Positions 1-10,285 of a stretch of DNA of 64,000 nt are shown in pieces; the stretch's first letter is position 1, and each line of letters begins with the position of its first letter. A model generated the notes under the pieces. The model did no database searches and was not told where the DNA came from. It saw only the letters and a list, made by a program, of their open reading frames with translations. The stretch lies in the NCBI RefSeq assembly GCF_040954835.1, contig NC_090709.1:44586490-44650489 (forward strand). Direction: 5' to 3'. This DNA comes from Lepisosteus oculatus (lineage: Eukaryota; Chordata; Actinopteri; Semionotiformes; Lepisosteidae). A program made the translations under genes and the position numbers.

Positions 1-62
1 AACCATTTAAACTACATCACCATAATTCCAGGTGGTGCTGTCTTCAGGAGTGTCCTGAAGAA

Positions 63-100
63 TATTTTTATATGTTCCACTTATGGAACATATAAAAATA
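63..100. repeat. Short perfect hairpin
   Basis: Two 16-base arms (63-78 and 85-100) are perfect reverse complements around a 6-base loop. The arms are AT-rich apart from the GGAAC/GTTCC core. It sits directly before the first minisatellite. It may be a MITE relic or a chance palindrome. No function is visible. Confidence 0.6.
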
Positions 101-107
101 GAAGGTA

Positions 108-325
108 CAGGACTGTCACAGCCTGGCACTACTGGAGCAACATTGTCTCACTTTGGCACTGACAGACACTCTGGACAAGACCAGGACTGTCACAGCCTGG
201 CACTGCTGGAACAGGACTGTCTGACCTGGGCACTACACTCTGGACAAGACCAGGACTGTCACAGCCTGGCACTGCTGGAGCAGAACTGTCTGACCTCCGC
301 AAATACAGACACTCTGGACAAGAAC
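108..325. repeat. Minisatellite, three units of about 70 bp
   Basis: Three tandem units start at 108, 182 and 251, each opening with CAGGACTGTCACAGCCTGGC. Unit lengths are 74, 69 and about 74 bp, and the middle of the unit varies. An open frame runs through it only because the unit lacks stops, so I do not call it coding. Confidence 0.8.
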
Positions 326-689
326 AGGTTGTGTTTCCAGCACCAGCTACACATACAAGGATCTAACAGTCATCTCCTGGCTACAGAGCATTGCAAGAAC
401 ATGAAGAAACCTCAGTGACATAATGGCAGAGAGGTTAGACGTCCAGTCTTAAACAATAAATCTGAAATTATTATAATACTCTACTGAGCCCAACAGAACT
501 GTTCTAATTCATTTTTATTTATATGCAATGTTGTGCTGACGGCTCATCTCTGAATTAAATCTGGGCTAGTCTGATCCAAGCCGAGAGTCATTAAACCAGA
601 GGAGACCTGCTAAGACAGAATCAGCCCTGGGGCCAGTTAGCACTGTAGACAGACACACAGCCCACTGCAGCACTGAGCTCCACAATACT

Positions 690-1245
690 GAGCCCTCAAC
701 ACCATTAAAACACACCTGAAACCAGATCCACTGACACCTGACACCAAAATACCATTGAAACACACCTGAAACTGACCAGATCCACTGACACCTGATACCT
801 GACACCTGAATACCATTAAAATACACCTGATACTGACCAGATCCAGACAGCCGACACCAAAATACCATTAAAATACTCCTAAAACTACTGACCAGATCCA
901 CTGACACCTGACACCAAAATACCATTGAAACACACCTGAAACTGACCAGATCCACTGACACCTGACACCTGACACCTGAATACCATTAAAATCCACCTAA
1001 TACTGACCAGATCCAGACAGCTGACACCAAAATACCATTAAAATACTCCTAGAACTACTGACCAGATCCACTGGCTCCTTTCACCAAAACACTATTAAAA
1101 CACACCTGAAACTGACCAGATCCACTGACATCTGACAGCAAAACACATTCAAACACACCTGAAACTATAACCAAAACCACTGACACCCGATGCCAAAACA
1201 CCATTAAAGCACACCTGAAACTGACCAGATACACTGACCCCTTGA
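690..1245. repeat. Minisatellite with about 55-bp units and a 170-bp higher-order period
   Basis: The array is built from variants of a unit containing ACCATTAAAACACACCTGAAA followed by CTGACCAGATCCACTGACAC. A block of about 170 bp starting at 731 is repeated almost unchanged at 901, so triplets of units were copied together. The outer units are more diverged. The minus-strand open frame across it follows from the repeat and is not called as a gene. From 1245 to 1740 I see only AT-rich sequence. Confidence 0.8.
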
Positions 1246-1740
1246 CCCAGTTGCTGGAGAAACAGGATGAGCTACAGGTTCAGAGAGATAGAGATATTTT
1301 TATCTGTCCAGCTGCAATAACACACAAATGCAGAAGACATTTCCTAAATTGAATACACAGGTGCCTGAACACTTGCACAATTAAGAGCGATAAATATTTA
1401 ATAATCTAGAAATAATATTCACAACATATAACTCATTTACACTTATAATACTGTATAATTAATAGCATATGATATTTTACTCAACTATAATAGTCATTTA
1501 TTATATTCACACTATTTATTGATAATCATAGATGGTAGTAATAAGAGGGAGCATTAACAGTGGCAAAAAAAGATTCGGTGAAAAGTGAGAAGGCATTGAA
1601 AATCACGTGGTTTTGTGGCCAGACTGCATTTTAACCAAATTACAAAAGTCACTACTCTGAAACCCATGACATACTGATCGAGAGTTCAGGATTCTATTTG
1701 TTCAGGTCAGATAGTCACATAGTTTATTGTCTTATGAGAG

Positions 1741-1925
1741 TCAATCTTGTGCTTCAGCCCATCTAGCAGGTGGACTGTAAAACTGTCTCCTCTCTGCTGA
1801 CAGACAGCAGACAGGAGGAGTATGTCCTGCTACTGCTCTCAGACTGAGTCTCCTGTCTGTATTTCTACCTCTGAGCTTCACACAGGTAGAAAGAAACACA
1901 GTGACAGTGAGGAATGTTATCACAG
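1741..1925 (-). CDS. Possible last exon (membrane segment and tail) of the SRCR-type gene
   Basis: On the minus strand a pyrimidine-rich tract ends in GAGAG at 1926-1930, a plausible splice acceptor. The exon would begin at 1925 in the phase left by the SRCR exon upstream (phase 1). It opens with a hydrophobic run, AVITFLTVTVFLSTCV, followed by basic KLRGR and about 40 residues of tail to a TGA at 1741-1743. This is the layout of a single-pass receptor end, although the hydrophobic run is short at about 16 residues. The phase match is the main support. I recognise no tail motif. It could also be intron sequence with a chance open frame. Confidence 0.35.
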
Positions 1926-2045
1926 CTCTCAGCAGGACAGGAGCAGTAAGAATGGGAAGACAGATTGATCATGATGATTGACTCTAGATCAGTGGAGGAG
2001 TTTTAATCTCAGTGCTGGAGACTGGAGAGAGTCTGTGTCTCCTAC

Positions 2046-2360
2046 CTGAATACCTCACTCCAGCGTCGTCATTGTGAGCGAAATTATACTGTTTCACTTC
2101 AGTGTTTCCACAGTCTCTCAGCACAGACTCTGACCCTCTGCAGTTGAACCCGCTCAGCAAGACTGATCCAGTCCCGGGGCCAAAGTGAGCTCCTCCTGGT
2201 GCTGAAAAAGCAGATCCACAGACCAACTCTCTGCACACCACTGCAGCATCATCCAGATCCCAGTTAATACTAAGCACTGTCCCCCACTCTCCTTTATAGT
2301 GAATCTCCACTGTCCCCTCACAGGGACTGGCTCCATTCACCAGCATGACATCAGCACTAC
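2046..2360 (-). CDS. SRCR (scavenger receptor cysteine-rich) domain exon
   Basis: One whole exon encodes one SRCR domain, as in CD163/WC1/DMBT1-type proteins. An acceptor (pyrimidine tract, CCACAG) precedes 2360 and a donor (CAG/GTAGGA) follows 2046. The exon is 315 nt and phase 1 on both sides, usual for this family. The family pattern is visible: ADVMLVNGASPCEG, EWGTV, WDLDDAAVVCREL, HFGPGTG and DDAGV. Five of the eight group-B cysteines remain (C1, C3, C4, C5, C6). C2 is Leu (GTVL), C7 is Phe (YNFAH) and C8 is Tyr (GVRY). C2 and C7 are normally disulfide partners. SRCR proteins are secreted or membrane receptors for microbial or endogenous ligands. No further SRCR exon is seen upstream, where the region is filled by transposons. 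It may be a diverged domain or a pseudogene fragment. Confidence 0.8.
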
Positions 2361-2489
2361 CTGTGGAGAGAGAGATAAGTACTTAATACCAGGTCTACAG
2401 GATATTCTGTATATTTATGGATATTCCAAATATAACACATAATTTAACGTTGTTTAACTTCTTTGATGATATTGGTAGCAGCACAGTGA

Positions 2490-3560
2490 CTGGGGATGAT
2501 AGACAGACAGATAGGTACTTTATTTATCCCATGTGGGAAATTCAAGTGCTACAGCAGCCAGGCACAATCAACACAGTACAGTGCAAATGTGGTAATACAG
2601 TAATATAATACAATAAATTTTAAACAATTGAATAATTAGAAACAACACAGAAAAAGCGTACACAAAACAGTATGAATTAACAGAACACAAGGAAGATGTA
2701 ATACACAGTATAGATATCACACACTCCCAAGCACATTGCACAGAGTAGGTAACTATTGCATAGTTAATAATAGTTGTGAATTCCACTTCCAGGTATTGCA
2801 CTTCTGTAAACCAGATGTAGACAGAACACCTGTAAAACAGAGCACCAGTTGTTACAGAGGAATCAGGTTTCAGGTGTACAAGTATGGTATCACAACAGGT
2901 CAGTGTTGCCCCTGTCCAGACATACTGTGGTTGGGTTGTAAAGTCTTACATGATCTTCTGCAATGCTCCCTGTCACACCGTGGTAGGATCAGCCTGTTGC
3001 TGAACATGCTCTTCATTCCAACAAGCATGTCATGGAGGGGGTGGGAGACATTGTCCACGATGGATATTAATTTGGACACCTTCTTGATGAGCTTGTTCAG
3101 CCGATTAGCATCTCCCACTCTAATCCCAGAGCCACAGCACACCACTGACACTCGCTATGACAGACTGGTAGAACATTAGAAGCATATCACTACACACATT
3201 GAAGGACCTGAGCCTCCTCAAAAAGTAAGGTTAGCTCTGACCCTTCCTGTAAATGGCCTCAGTATTGTTGGTCCATTCCAGTGTGTCATCAATGTGGATG
3301 CCCAGGTATTTGTATGAGTTAACCATCTCCACGGCACTCCCATGTACACAGACAGGAGTAGGTTGGGCCTTCTTCCTCTTGAAGTCCACCACCAACTCCT
3401 TGGTCTTAGCCATGTTGATCTGTCACACCACTCCACAAAGCTTTTGACCAGTCCTCTGTACTCTGTCTCCAGCCCACCCTCAATACATCCCAGAATTGTA
3501 AAGTCATCTGAGAACTTCTGCAGGTGGCATGACTTCAAGTCACTGTGTGTGAGATACTGG
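2490..3560 (-). mobile_element. Rex1-like LINE, 5'-truncated
   Basis: Minus-strand reverse-transcriptase remains are read from right to left. They comprise the SCHLQKFSDDFTILGC block near 3500 (the catalytic-loop position, with DDF), then KTKELVVDFKRKK and SYKYLGIHIDDTLEWTNNTE, then SNRLILPRC near 3000. These are typical of the Rex1/CR1-like end of RT in fish LINEs. The blocks lie in different frames, so the copy carries frameshifts. The 3' end is a tail with TTTATTTATCCCATGTGGGAAATT on the plus strand near 2519-2542, ending beside a GATA/GACA microsatellite at about 2495. The 5' part is missing. It is a dead copy. Confidence 0.75.
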
Positions 3561-4061
3561 TGAGTCGGTTGGTCTTCTGTGGAAGGTGATGAGGCGTCGA
3601 TTCCGGGAAAAGGACCATAGACAGGATTCAGGGAAGACACACAGGGTTTATTGGTGTTCACAGTGAAGTAGGGAAGTTTGTGCAGATGTGTGGGGAAAAT
3701 CCAGGGAAGTTCAAGTGGAAGTCAGGAAGCAGTCCATTAGTCAGTTGCCGGGAGATCCATCAGGAGACGCAGACGAACAGGAACACAGACGAGAATCCAG
3801 GAAATTAGGGACTCTCTTATAAGGCTCAGTGGGTCAGGGAGCGGAAACAGACCTGGGCCCTCAGGCTTCCTCCCGAAGCCTGGTGGTAGGCGGGCCATCG
3901 GGCTGCCATGTACCAAAAGCACATGAGCCCCGAAAGCACGAAGGCATAAACTTAAATATGAAAACTAAAACAAGGCACACCACGAAATAATGCAAGTAAT
4001 TTAAAAGGTTAACATGAGGAGGTTGGAGTGCCCTCTGGAGGAGAGGATGGTGACCGTAACA
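3561..4061 (-). mobile_element. Solo LTR, Ty3/Gypsy-type (family A)
   Basis: The minus strand starts TGTTACGGTCACC and ends near GACTCA. It holds a TATA-like CCTTATAAGAG and an AATAAA close to the 3' end, the order expected in an LTR. No internal coding region adjoins it. A 17-bp motif, ACTGTGTGTGAGATACT, occurs on both sides (3542-3558 and 4063-4079). That is longer than the usual LTR target duplication, so the exact ends are uncertain. It is a fossil LTR of moderate age. Confidence 0.6.
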
Positions 4062-4079
4062 GACTGTGTGTGAGATACT

Positions 4080-5113
4080 AGAGAGTCTACGAGTACAGTG
4101 TCTGTGTGTGAGACTGTGACTTCAGAAAGCTGCAAGTTGTGATCTTCTATTTTTTGGAGCTGTGGTCTCTACAGTTGCTGTGGTGTAAGAAAGTTGAATT
4201 CATTATAGCTATTCTGTTGATTTGTGCATCAGGAAACCATGTGTAACAGCTACATGATATTAGTAGACTGAGTAGCAATCTGTATCAGGTAAGAGATTTA
4301 AACACTAATGAGGCACATTACTCTGAATAGTGTGCTTTGAAGATGAGAGAAGAATATACAAAATATTAACAGCACAAAACAGATTCTCAGTAGTAATTCA
4401 TTTTTAGTTTAAAGTATGTAATGTCACTTCCATTTTACATCACAAATCATTATACTATTTTTTACATTACACAGTATTTTCTCTAGAAATATTAAACATA
4501 TCAATAGTTTGTTGATAGCCTTTCCCGTCAGGATCTTAATGCTCAATTTATACACAGCACATTCCTTATGTACCAGTTAGATTTAATTTTTTCTGCTTAT
4601 TCACTGTGTTGTGAAGTTGTTCTGAGAAATTCTGGTAAGTAATTATAAATTAAAGCCCTAGAAAAAATGGTAAGATATGATTACACACCCTTTAGTAATA
4701 GCAATTTTAAATTTGTGCTGATGTAACTTTTTATTTTAAATTGTAATTCTTATTTTTTGTTAATCTCCACCTGTGTTCAATTGTTGTGATTTTGATGATT
4801 TCAAAATAAATTAGCTGTTCCTCTTCATCTTATAGCACAGTCCCAGTCATCTTAAGGATTTGGAATGTTGTAGGAAAAAGTCTGCTAAGAGTTTAAATTT
4901 GTTAATTTTGTAGACTGGGTTTTGGAAAGAAGGAGGGTCTCTAGAGGAAATAATTAGAGGCTGGGATTATTTTTTACCTCTTTCTTTTTTAAAAGAGGAC
5001 AAGATGTCAAATGAAGAATTGTGAATCTCACTGAAGAGTCTGATTGGATATAGTTTCACTTTTGTCTGCCTGCTCAGCCTGCTTGGTTCCAGCCTGCTTC
5101 TACTGGGACAGTG
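4080..5113. other. AT-rich spacer without recognisable features
   Basis: About one kilobase of AT-rich sequence with no convincing exon, tRNA or repeat seen by eye. Its right edge is the LTR of the chromovirus. Confidence 0.5.
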
Positions 5114-5621
5114 TGTAACGCTGCTCTGTAGAGGTGAAAAGGATCCGATGCAGATGCAGGAGTCGCAGGGAGGTAAGTAAACGTACCGAGCAAATCCAGG
5201 AGCTGAGCCGTAGTCCGAAGGCGAAGGTAAGTCGAGATCCGGTAAAGGCACTGGTGGCGAACAATCCAAAACGTGAGACAGAATCGTAGTCGAAAAGAGA
5301 GCTACAGGGTCAAATCCAAAACAGGCAATGATGGCAAACAATCCAAGGGGCGAGACGAGATCCGAAGTCCGAAGGCAAAAGGTGCAGGCAGAATTCCAGG
5401 AAGGCAAAAGAGGGGTAAGAACGCTAGGCTGAGCAACAAGTAGAGAACTCAATACCGAGCAACGGGAATCAGGTACGAATGGTATAAATAACCCGGCGTG
5501 CCGCACGGTAGAGCAATTGCAGGTGTGTTAACTCGTGCGGCGGCGCTTGTTAGAAGTAATCCGCTGCTGGTGCTGATTGGCTCGCTTACGTGTTGATCTC
5601 CGCTGGCTGGTGGTCGTGACA
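5114..5621 (-). repeat. 3' LTR of the chromovirus
   Basis: It matches the copy at 9783-10285 over its full length. It begins TGTCACGACCACC and ends with TTACA on the minus strand. The end of the long pol frame, after the chromodomain, runs into this LTR, as known for some members of the lineage. Confidence 0.92.
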
Positions 5622-8600
5622 GTACCCCCCCCTTCACGGGCGGCTCCCGACGCCCGAGACGGCCGATTAGGATAGTCCCTGTGAAAGTCACTGATTAGTG
5701 TAGGGTCCAAAATATCCTTCTCTGGAACCCAAGATCTCTCCTCGGCACCAAAACCTTCCCAGTCGACTAAATACTGCAGGGTTCCGCGGTTCCATCTGGA
5801 GTCAATGATCTTGTGGACCGTATAAGCCGGGCGCCCCTGAATGCGACGAGGAGGTGGCGGGCGATGTTGGGGAGCCGCAAGGGGCGAGCGGTAAACAGGT
5901 TTCAGGAGGGAGACATGAAATGAGGGGTGGATTCTGAGGGTAGGGGGGAGAGCAAGACGGAAGGTAACCGGGGTGATCCGGGAACGAATCCGGAAGGGAC
6001 CAATATATCTAGGCCCAAGCTTTTTGGAAGGCTGATGTATAGGTAGGTTCCGTGTAGATAACCAAACAAACTGTCCTTTCCGAAAACGAGGGGCTGGTCT
6101 GCGGTGTCGGTTGGCGAATTTGGCGTGGCGCTGGGTTGACTTAATAAGAGCTGTCCTCGCCATTTTCCAGGTCCTTCGCAGTTTGGCAATATATTGTTGC
6201 ACGGACGGCACTGCCATGAGTGGAGGTGTGACAGGGATGAGAGTGGGCTGATAACCTAAAGAACAAAGGAAGGGAGAGAGACCTGTGGAGGAGGAGGTAA
6301 GAGAATTGTGGGCATATTCTGCCCAGGGAAGTAGTGATGACCAATCATCCTGTGAGCTGGAGGTGAAGGCTCTCAAAAAGGTCAGGAGGCTTTGATTGGT
6401 CCTTTCCACCTGACCATTGGCCTCAGGATGATAACCAGAAGTCAAAGATACATGAGTCCCTAGAGTTTGACAGAAAGCCTTCCAAAAGGCCGAGATAAAT
6501 TGCGGTCCCCTGTCCGAGACAACGTCATCAGGCAAACCATGTATCCTAAAGACCTGTTGTACAAACAAAGATGCCATTTCCTGGGCTGTGGGCAATGCTG
6601 GGAGGGGGACAAAATGGGCTGCTTTGGAAAAACGATCGGAGACCACCATGATTACCGTATGACCCTGACTGTTAGGAAGGTCCGTAATGAAGTCAACAGC
6701 TATGTGGGACCAAGGGCGGTGTGGGATTGGAAGGGGGTGAAGGAGGCCAGCCTTCCTAGAGCGCGGAGTCTTGCTCCTGGCACAGACCGGGCAAGCCCGG
6801 ACGTACTCTGCTGCATCAGATCGCATGGAAGGCCCCCAAAAGTCCCTGGTGAGGAGGTCCAGAGTGCGTCTGCATCCCGGGTGGCCGGCAAACCGGGAAT
6901 CATGTCCCCACTGCAAAACCGCAGAACGTAAGTTGTTCGGGACGAAAAGCTTATCCGGGGGGCAGCACAGAGGAACTGTAGTTCCGTTGAGGGCACGCCT
7001 GACCTGATCTTCAATGGAGCAATGAATCGCTGCCACGATTCTATTAGGAGAGATGATTGGTTCAGGTGTGTCGTCCAGGTCTGGGGGGTCATGGAGCCGA
7101 GAGAGTGCATCAGCCCTCCCATTCTTCGAGCCAGGAGTGTAAGTGATAACAAAATTGAAACGAGAAAAGAAAAGTGACCAACGGGCCTGACGCGAGTTGA
7201 GGCGCTTGGCAGATTGAATATAGGACAGGTTCTTATGGTCCGTAATAATGACAAAGGGGTGCTGAGCCCCCTCCAGCCAGTGTCTCCATTCCTCGAGGGC
7301 CAGCTTGATAGCTAGGAGTTCCCGATTGCCCACATCATAGTTAACCTCAGCAGGAGAGAGCTTCTTGGAAAAGAAAGCACATGGATGAGGGAGGCGATCC
7401 TCTTCGAGGCGCTGGGAGAGGACTGCACCAACCCCATGGGCAGAGGCGTCAACTTCAACAATGAAAGGCCGGGAGGGATCCGGATGCCGTAGGAGAGGAG
7501 CGGAGCTGAAGAGACGTTTCAAGCGCAGGAATGCCTGGTTAGCCTCCGGATTCCATTTACCCCGACTAGGACGGTTGCGGGTCAGAGCCGTAATGGGCGC
7601 CACCACGGAGCTAAAGTTCCGGATGAATCGCCTGTAGAAGTTGGCAAAAACTAGAAAGCGTTGGATTTGCTTCAAATTACGTGGCACAGGCCAATCATTG
7701 ATAGCTGCCACCTTGGCTGAGTCCATCTCGACTCCAAGAGGAGAAATAATGTAGCCCAGAAAGTGAATCTTAGAAGCATGAAAAATGCATTTCTCAAGCT
7801 TGGCGTAGAGCTGGTTGTCCATGAGTCTGGACAAGACCTCCTGGACGTGATGGACATGTTCCTGAGGGTCGGTGGAAAAAATGAGGATGTCATCCAAGTA
7901 TACCAAGACAAATTTTCCAATAATGTCCCTGAAGATGTCATTTATGAAGGATTGGAAGACTGCCGGGGCATTAGCGAGTCCAAAAGGCATCACCTGATAT
8001 TCATAGTGGCCGTGCGTGGTCATAAAGGCTGTCTTCCACTCATCCCCTTCACGGATCCTGATTAAATTATAAGCCCCTCGTAGATCTAGTTTTGAGAAAA
8101 TGGAGGCTCCACGTAGGGACTCCAGAGCGACTGGGATTAAAGGCAAGGGGTAGGGATGTTTGACTGTAATGGAGTTCAGGCCTCTGTAATCAATACACGG
8201 CCTCAAGGAGCCGTCCTTCTTCCCTATGAAGAAGAACCCAGCACAGGCTGGGGACGAGGAGGGACGAATAAAACCAGAATTCAGGGCCTCCTTGATATAA
8301 TCCTGCAGGGCTTCATTCTCCGTCTGAGTGAGCGGGTAGATCCGTCCTTTGGGTGGGAGTGCTCCTGGAAGCAAATCTATTGCACAGTCATAGGTGCGGT
8401 GAGGGGGGAGCGATAGAGCTTTCTGTTTGTCAAAGGCTTGCTTCAAATGTGCATATTGAGGGGGAATAATAGAGTGTTCTTCCAAGAGGTTTACTGAAGC
8501 AGCAACCTTGAGTGGAGGACGACAACAGTTGTCACGACAGGCCTGGCTCCAGGCAATGATCTCATTCTTGGCCCAGGAGATGTGGGGATCATGCTTTTTG

Positions 8601-9445
8601 AGCCAGGGAAGGCCCAGGATCACAGGGTAAGCAGGGGAGTCCAGGAGAAGGAGTGAAATGTCCTCCACATGAGTGGCACCAACAGGTGACCCATCCAACG
8701 TTTGAATGCAGATAGGGGGTGAAAGCGGAGCAAGAGGAATATCCCACTTCTTAGCAAAAGAGGCATCCATAAAATTCCCAGCTGCCCCTGAATCCACCAA
8801 AACCGAAAGGGGAAGGTGCGTGTCCATCCAGGAAATCTCAGCTGGGAATAAAGGCCCTGAAGAGGATTGTGAAAAAACAGCACTACTGACACTAACAGTA
8901 GGCAGTGGGGGAGCTCGAGGTGGATGTGGGGGTCTCAAAGGACAAGTAGCGAGCAGGTGACCCGACGCAGAGCAGTACAGACACAGCCCCTCCTGACGGC
9001 GCCTTTCCTTTTCCTCCAAGGACAGGGGTGCATGTGGCAGGGTGGGCGCCACGAGTCTGCTTCCTGGGTGTCTCTCCGCTCTCCGCAGCCAAATGCGAGT
9101 GTCCAATTCAACTACCGCAGCGATAGCCGCCTCTAGAGACCAGGTTGGTAAGGACATGAGCACCAGGTGGTCCTTTAGATCCTCCGAGAGACCCTTAGCG
9201 AAGAGGCAAACCAAAGCTTCCGGGTTCCAGGCAGACTCCGTGGCGAGGGCTTGGAATTCAGCCACATAATCTTGCAGTGGTCTGTCGCCCTGGCGAAGAG
9301 AGGAAAGCCGAAGGCAAGTCAAATCCGGGTTGCTTTGAGAAAAACGCGCCTGGAGACGGTCAGCAAAAAGCTGAAAGTCAGAGAACAGCTGCTCTCCTCT
9401 AGCAAGCAATACTGCAGCCCAATCCAATGCTTTGCCTGTGAGCAA
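5528..9445 (-). CDS. Chromovirus gag (C-terminal part)-pol frame, 1305 codons
   Basis: One long frame of a fossil Ty3/Gypsy element. In order along it: the capsid-like end of gag, a CCHC zinc knuckle (about 155-168, CLYCSASGHLLATC), aspartic protease (LVDSGA, about 216-221), RT with YLDD at about 516-519, RNase H (EVDASAHGVG, from about 664), integrase with an HHCC finger (about 855-888) and catalytic core (AVDFITDLP, about 916 on), then a C-terminal chromodomain (YLVDWEGFGAEERSWVPE). The chromodomain places it in the chromoviruses, where it is thought to steer integration to marked chromatin. The product would act in virus-like particles and then in the nucleus. The N-terminal part of gag lies just upstream. 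Confidence 0.92.
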   Translation of the reverse strand: MLTGKALDWAAVLLARGEQLFSDFQLFADRLQARFSQSNPDLTCLRLSSLRQGDRPLQDYVAEFQALATESAWNPEALVCLFAKGLSEDLKDHLVLMSLPTWSLEAAIAAVVELDTRIWLRRAERHPGSRLVAPTLPHAPLSLEEKERRRQEGLCLYCSASGHLLATCPLRPPHPPRAPPLPTVSVSSAVFSQSSSGPLFPAEISWMDTHLPLSVLVDSGAAGNFMDASFAKKWDIPLAPLSPPICIQTLDGSPVGATHVEDISLLLLDSPAYPVILGLPWLKKHDPHISWAKNEIIAWSQACRDNCCRPPLKVAASVNLLEEHSIIPPQYAHLKQAFDKQKALSLPPHRTYDCAIDLLPGALPPKGRIYPLTQTENEALQDYIKEALNSGFIRPSSSPACAGFFFIGKKDGSLRPCIDYRGLNSITVKHPYPLPLIPVALESLRGASIFSKLDLRGAYNLIRIREGDEWKTAFMTTHGHYEYQVMPFGLANAPAVFQSFINDIFRDIIGKFVLVYLDDILIFSTDPQEHVHHVQEVLSRLMDNQLYAKLEKCIFHASKIHFLGYIISPLGVEMDSAKVAAINDWPVPRNLKQIQRFLVFANFYRRFIRNFSSVVAPITALTRNRPSRGKWNPEANQAFLRLKRLFSSAPLLRHPDPSRPFIVEVDASAHGVGAVLSQRLEEDRLPHPCAFFSKKLSPAEVNYDVGNRELLAIKLALEEWRHWLEGAQHPFVIITDHKNLSYIQSAKRLNSRQARWSLFFSRFNFVITYTPGSKNGRADALSRLHDPPDLDDTPEPIISPNRIVAAIHCSIEDQVRRALNGTTVPLCCPPDKLFVPNNLRSAVLQWGHDSRFAGHPGCRRTLDLLTRDFWGPSMRSDAAEYVRACPVCARSKTPRSRKAGLLHPLPIPHRPWSHIAVDFITDLPNSQGHTVIMVVSDRFSKAAHFVPLPALPTAQEMASLFVQQVFRIHGLPDDVVSDRGPQFISAFWKAFCQTLGTHVSLTSGYHPEANGQVERTNQSLLTFLRAFTSSSQDDWSSLLPWAEYAHNSLTSSSTGLSPFLCSLGYQPTLIPVTPPLMAVPSVQQYIAKLRRTWKMARTALIKSTQRHAKFANRHRRPAPRFRKGQFVWLSTRNLPIHQPSKKLGPRYIGPFRIRSRITPVTFRLALPPTLRIHPSFHVSLLKPVYRSPLAAPQHRPPPPRRIQGRPAYTVHKIIDSRWNRGTLQYLVDWEGFGAEERSWVPEKDILDPTLISDFHRDYPNRPSRASGAAREGGGTVTTTSQRRSTRKRANQHQQRITSNKRRRTS

Positions 9446-9782
9446 GGAAAGTGCGAATCCGATCCTCTGTCGAGAAATATAAAAACGCTCAGGCTGCAGC
9501 TGAAAAGCCAGGGAGCACTGGGCAATAAAGCCCCTGCAGCCTGCAGGATTGCCGTCATACTTCTCCGGGAGAACAAATGGTAAAGTTGAGGGAGTGGTGG
9601 GCGGGGCCGCGTTGTAGGAATCGGTGCGGGAGCTGGCGAAACAGGGGAAGAAAAAAGCCAGGCGACTTGGTTAGTGAGCAGTTGGAGAGAAGATTGAAGC
9701 TGGGCGATGGTCTGGGATTGCTGCGGGAGAAGGGAACGAAGGGTCTGTGCGTCTGCGGGATCCATAATCAGGCTCGGTATTC

Positions 9783-10285
9783 TGTAACGATGCTCTGTAG
9801 AGGTGAAAAGGATCCGATGCAGATGCAGGAGTCGCAGGGAGGTAAGTAAACGTACCGAGCAAATCCAGGAGCTGAGCCGTAGTCCGAAGGCGAAGGTAAG
9901 TCGAGATCCGGTAAAGGCACTGGTGGCGAACAATCCAAAACATGAGACAGAATCGTAGTCGAAAAGAGAGCTACAGGGTCAAATCCAAAACAGGCAATGA
10001 AAGCAAACAATCCAAAGGGCGAGATCCGAAGTCCGAAGGCAAAAGGTGCAGGCAGAATTCCAGGAAGGCAAAAGAGGGGTGAGAACGCTAGGCTGAGCAA
10101 CAAGAAGAGAACTCAATACCGAGCAACAGGAATCAGGTACGAATGGTATAAATAACCCGGCGTGCCGCACGGTAGAGCAATTGCAGGTGTGTTAACTCGT
10201 GCGGCGGCGCTTGTTAGAAGTAATCCGCTGCTGGTGCTCATTGGCTCGCTTACGTGTTGATCTCCACTGGCTGGTGGTCGTGACA
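9783..10285 (-). repeat. 5' LTR of the chromovirus
   Basis: Partner of 5114-5621. It carries the expected minus-strand promoter side of the element. Flanking bases after 10285 (ATTCC) do not match those before 5114, so no target duplication is evident. Confidence 0.92.

Larger units (their letters stand above)
5114..10285 (-). mobile_element. Ty3/Gypsy chromovirus, near full length
   Basis: A minus-strand LTR retrotransposon of about 5.2 kb. The two LTRs (5114-5621 and 9783-10285) begin TGTCACGACC on the minus strand and are nearly identical apart from scattered changes and a few short length differences, so the insertion is fairly recent. A G-rich polypurine stretch lies just inside the 3' LTR (about 5622-5640). 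The gag start (MDPADAQTLRSLLPQQ) lies only about 17 bp inside the 5' LTR. Gag, protease, RT, RNase H, integrase and chromodomain are all recognisable, in the order of the fish Sushi-type chromoviruses. It looks almost whole. No matching target-site duplication was seen at its edges. Confidence 0.93.

Noticed and set aside
83-418. 111-codon open frame at the left edge
   Set aside because: It lies almost wholly in a minisatellite, and the repeated peptide follows the DNA period.
566-961. 131-codon minus-strand frame
   Set aside because: It is a read-through of the second minisatellite, with no domain and compositionally repetitive peptide.
1984-2040. Extension of the SRCR frame past the donor (RRHRLSPVSSTEIK)
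   Set aside because: The strong GTAGGA donor and the family's exon end place this in the intron.
6467-6931. Plus-strand frames inside the chromovirus
   Set aside because: Shadows of the minus-strand pol frame.
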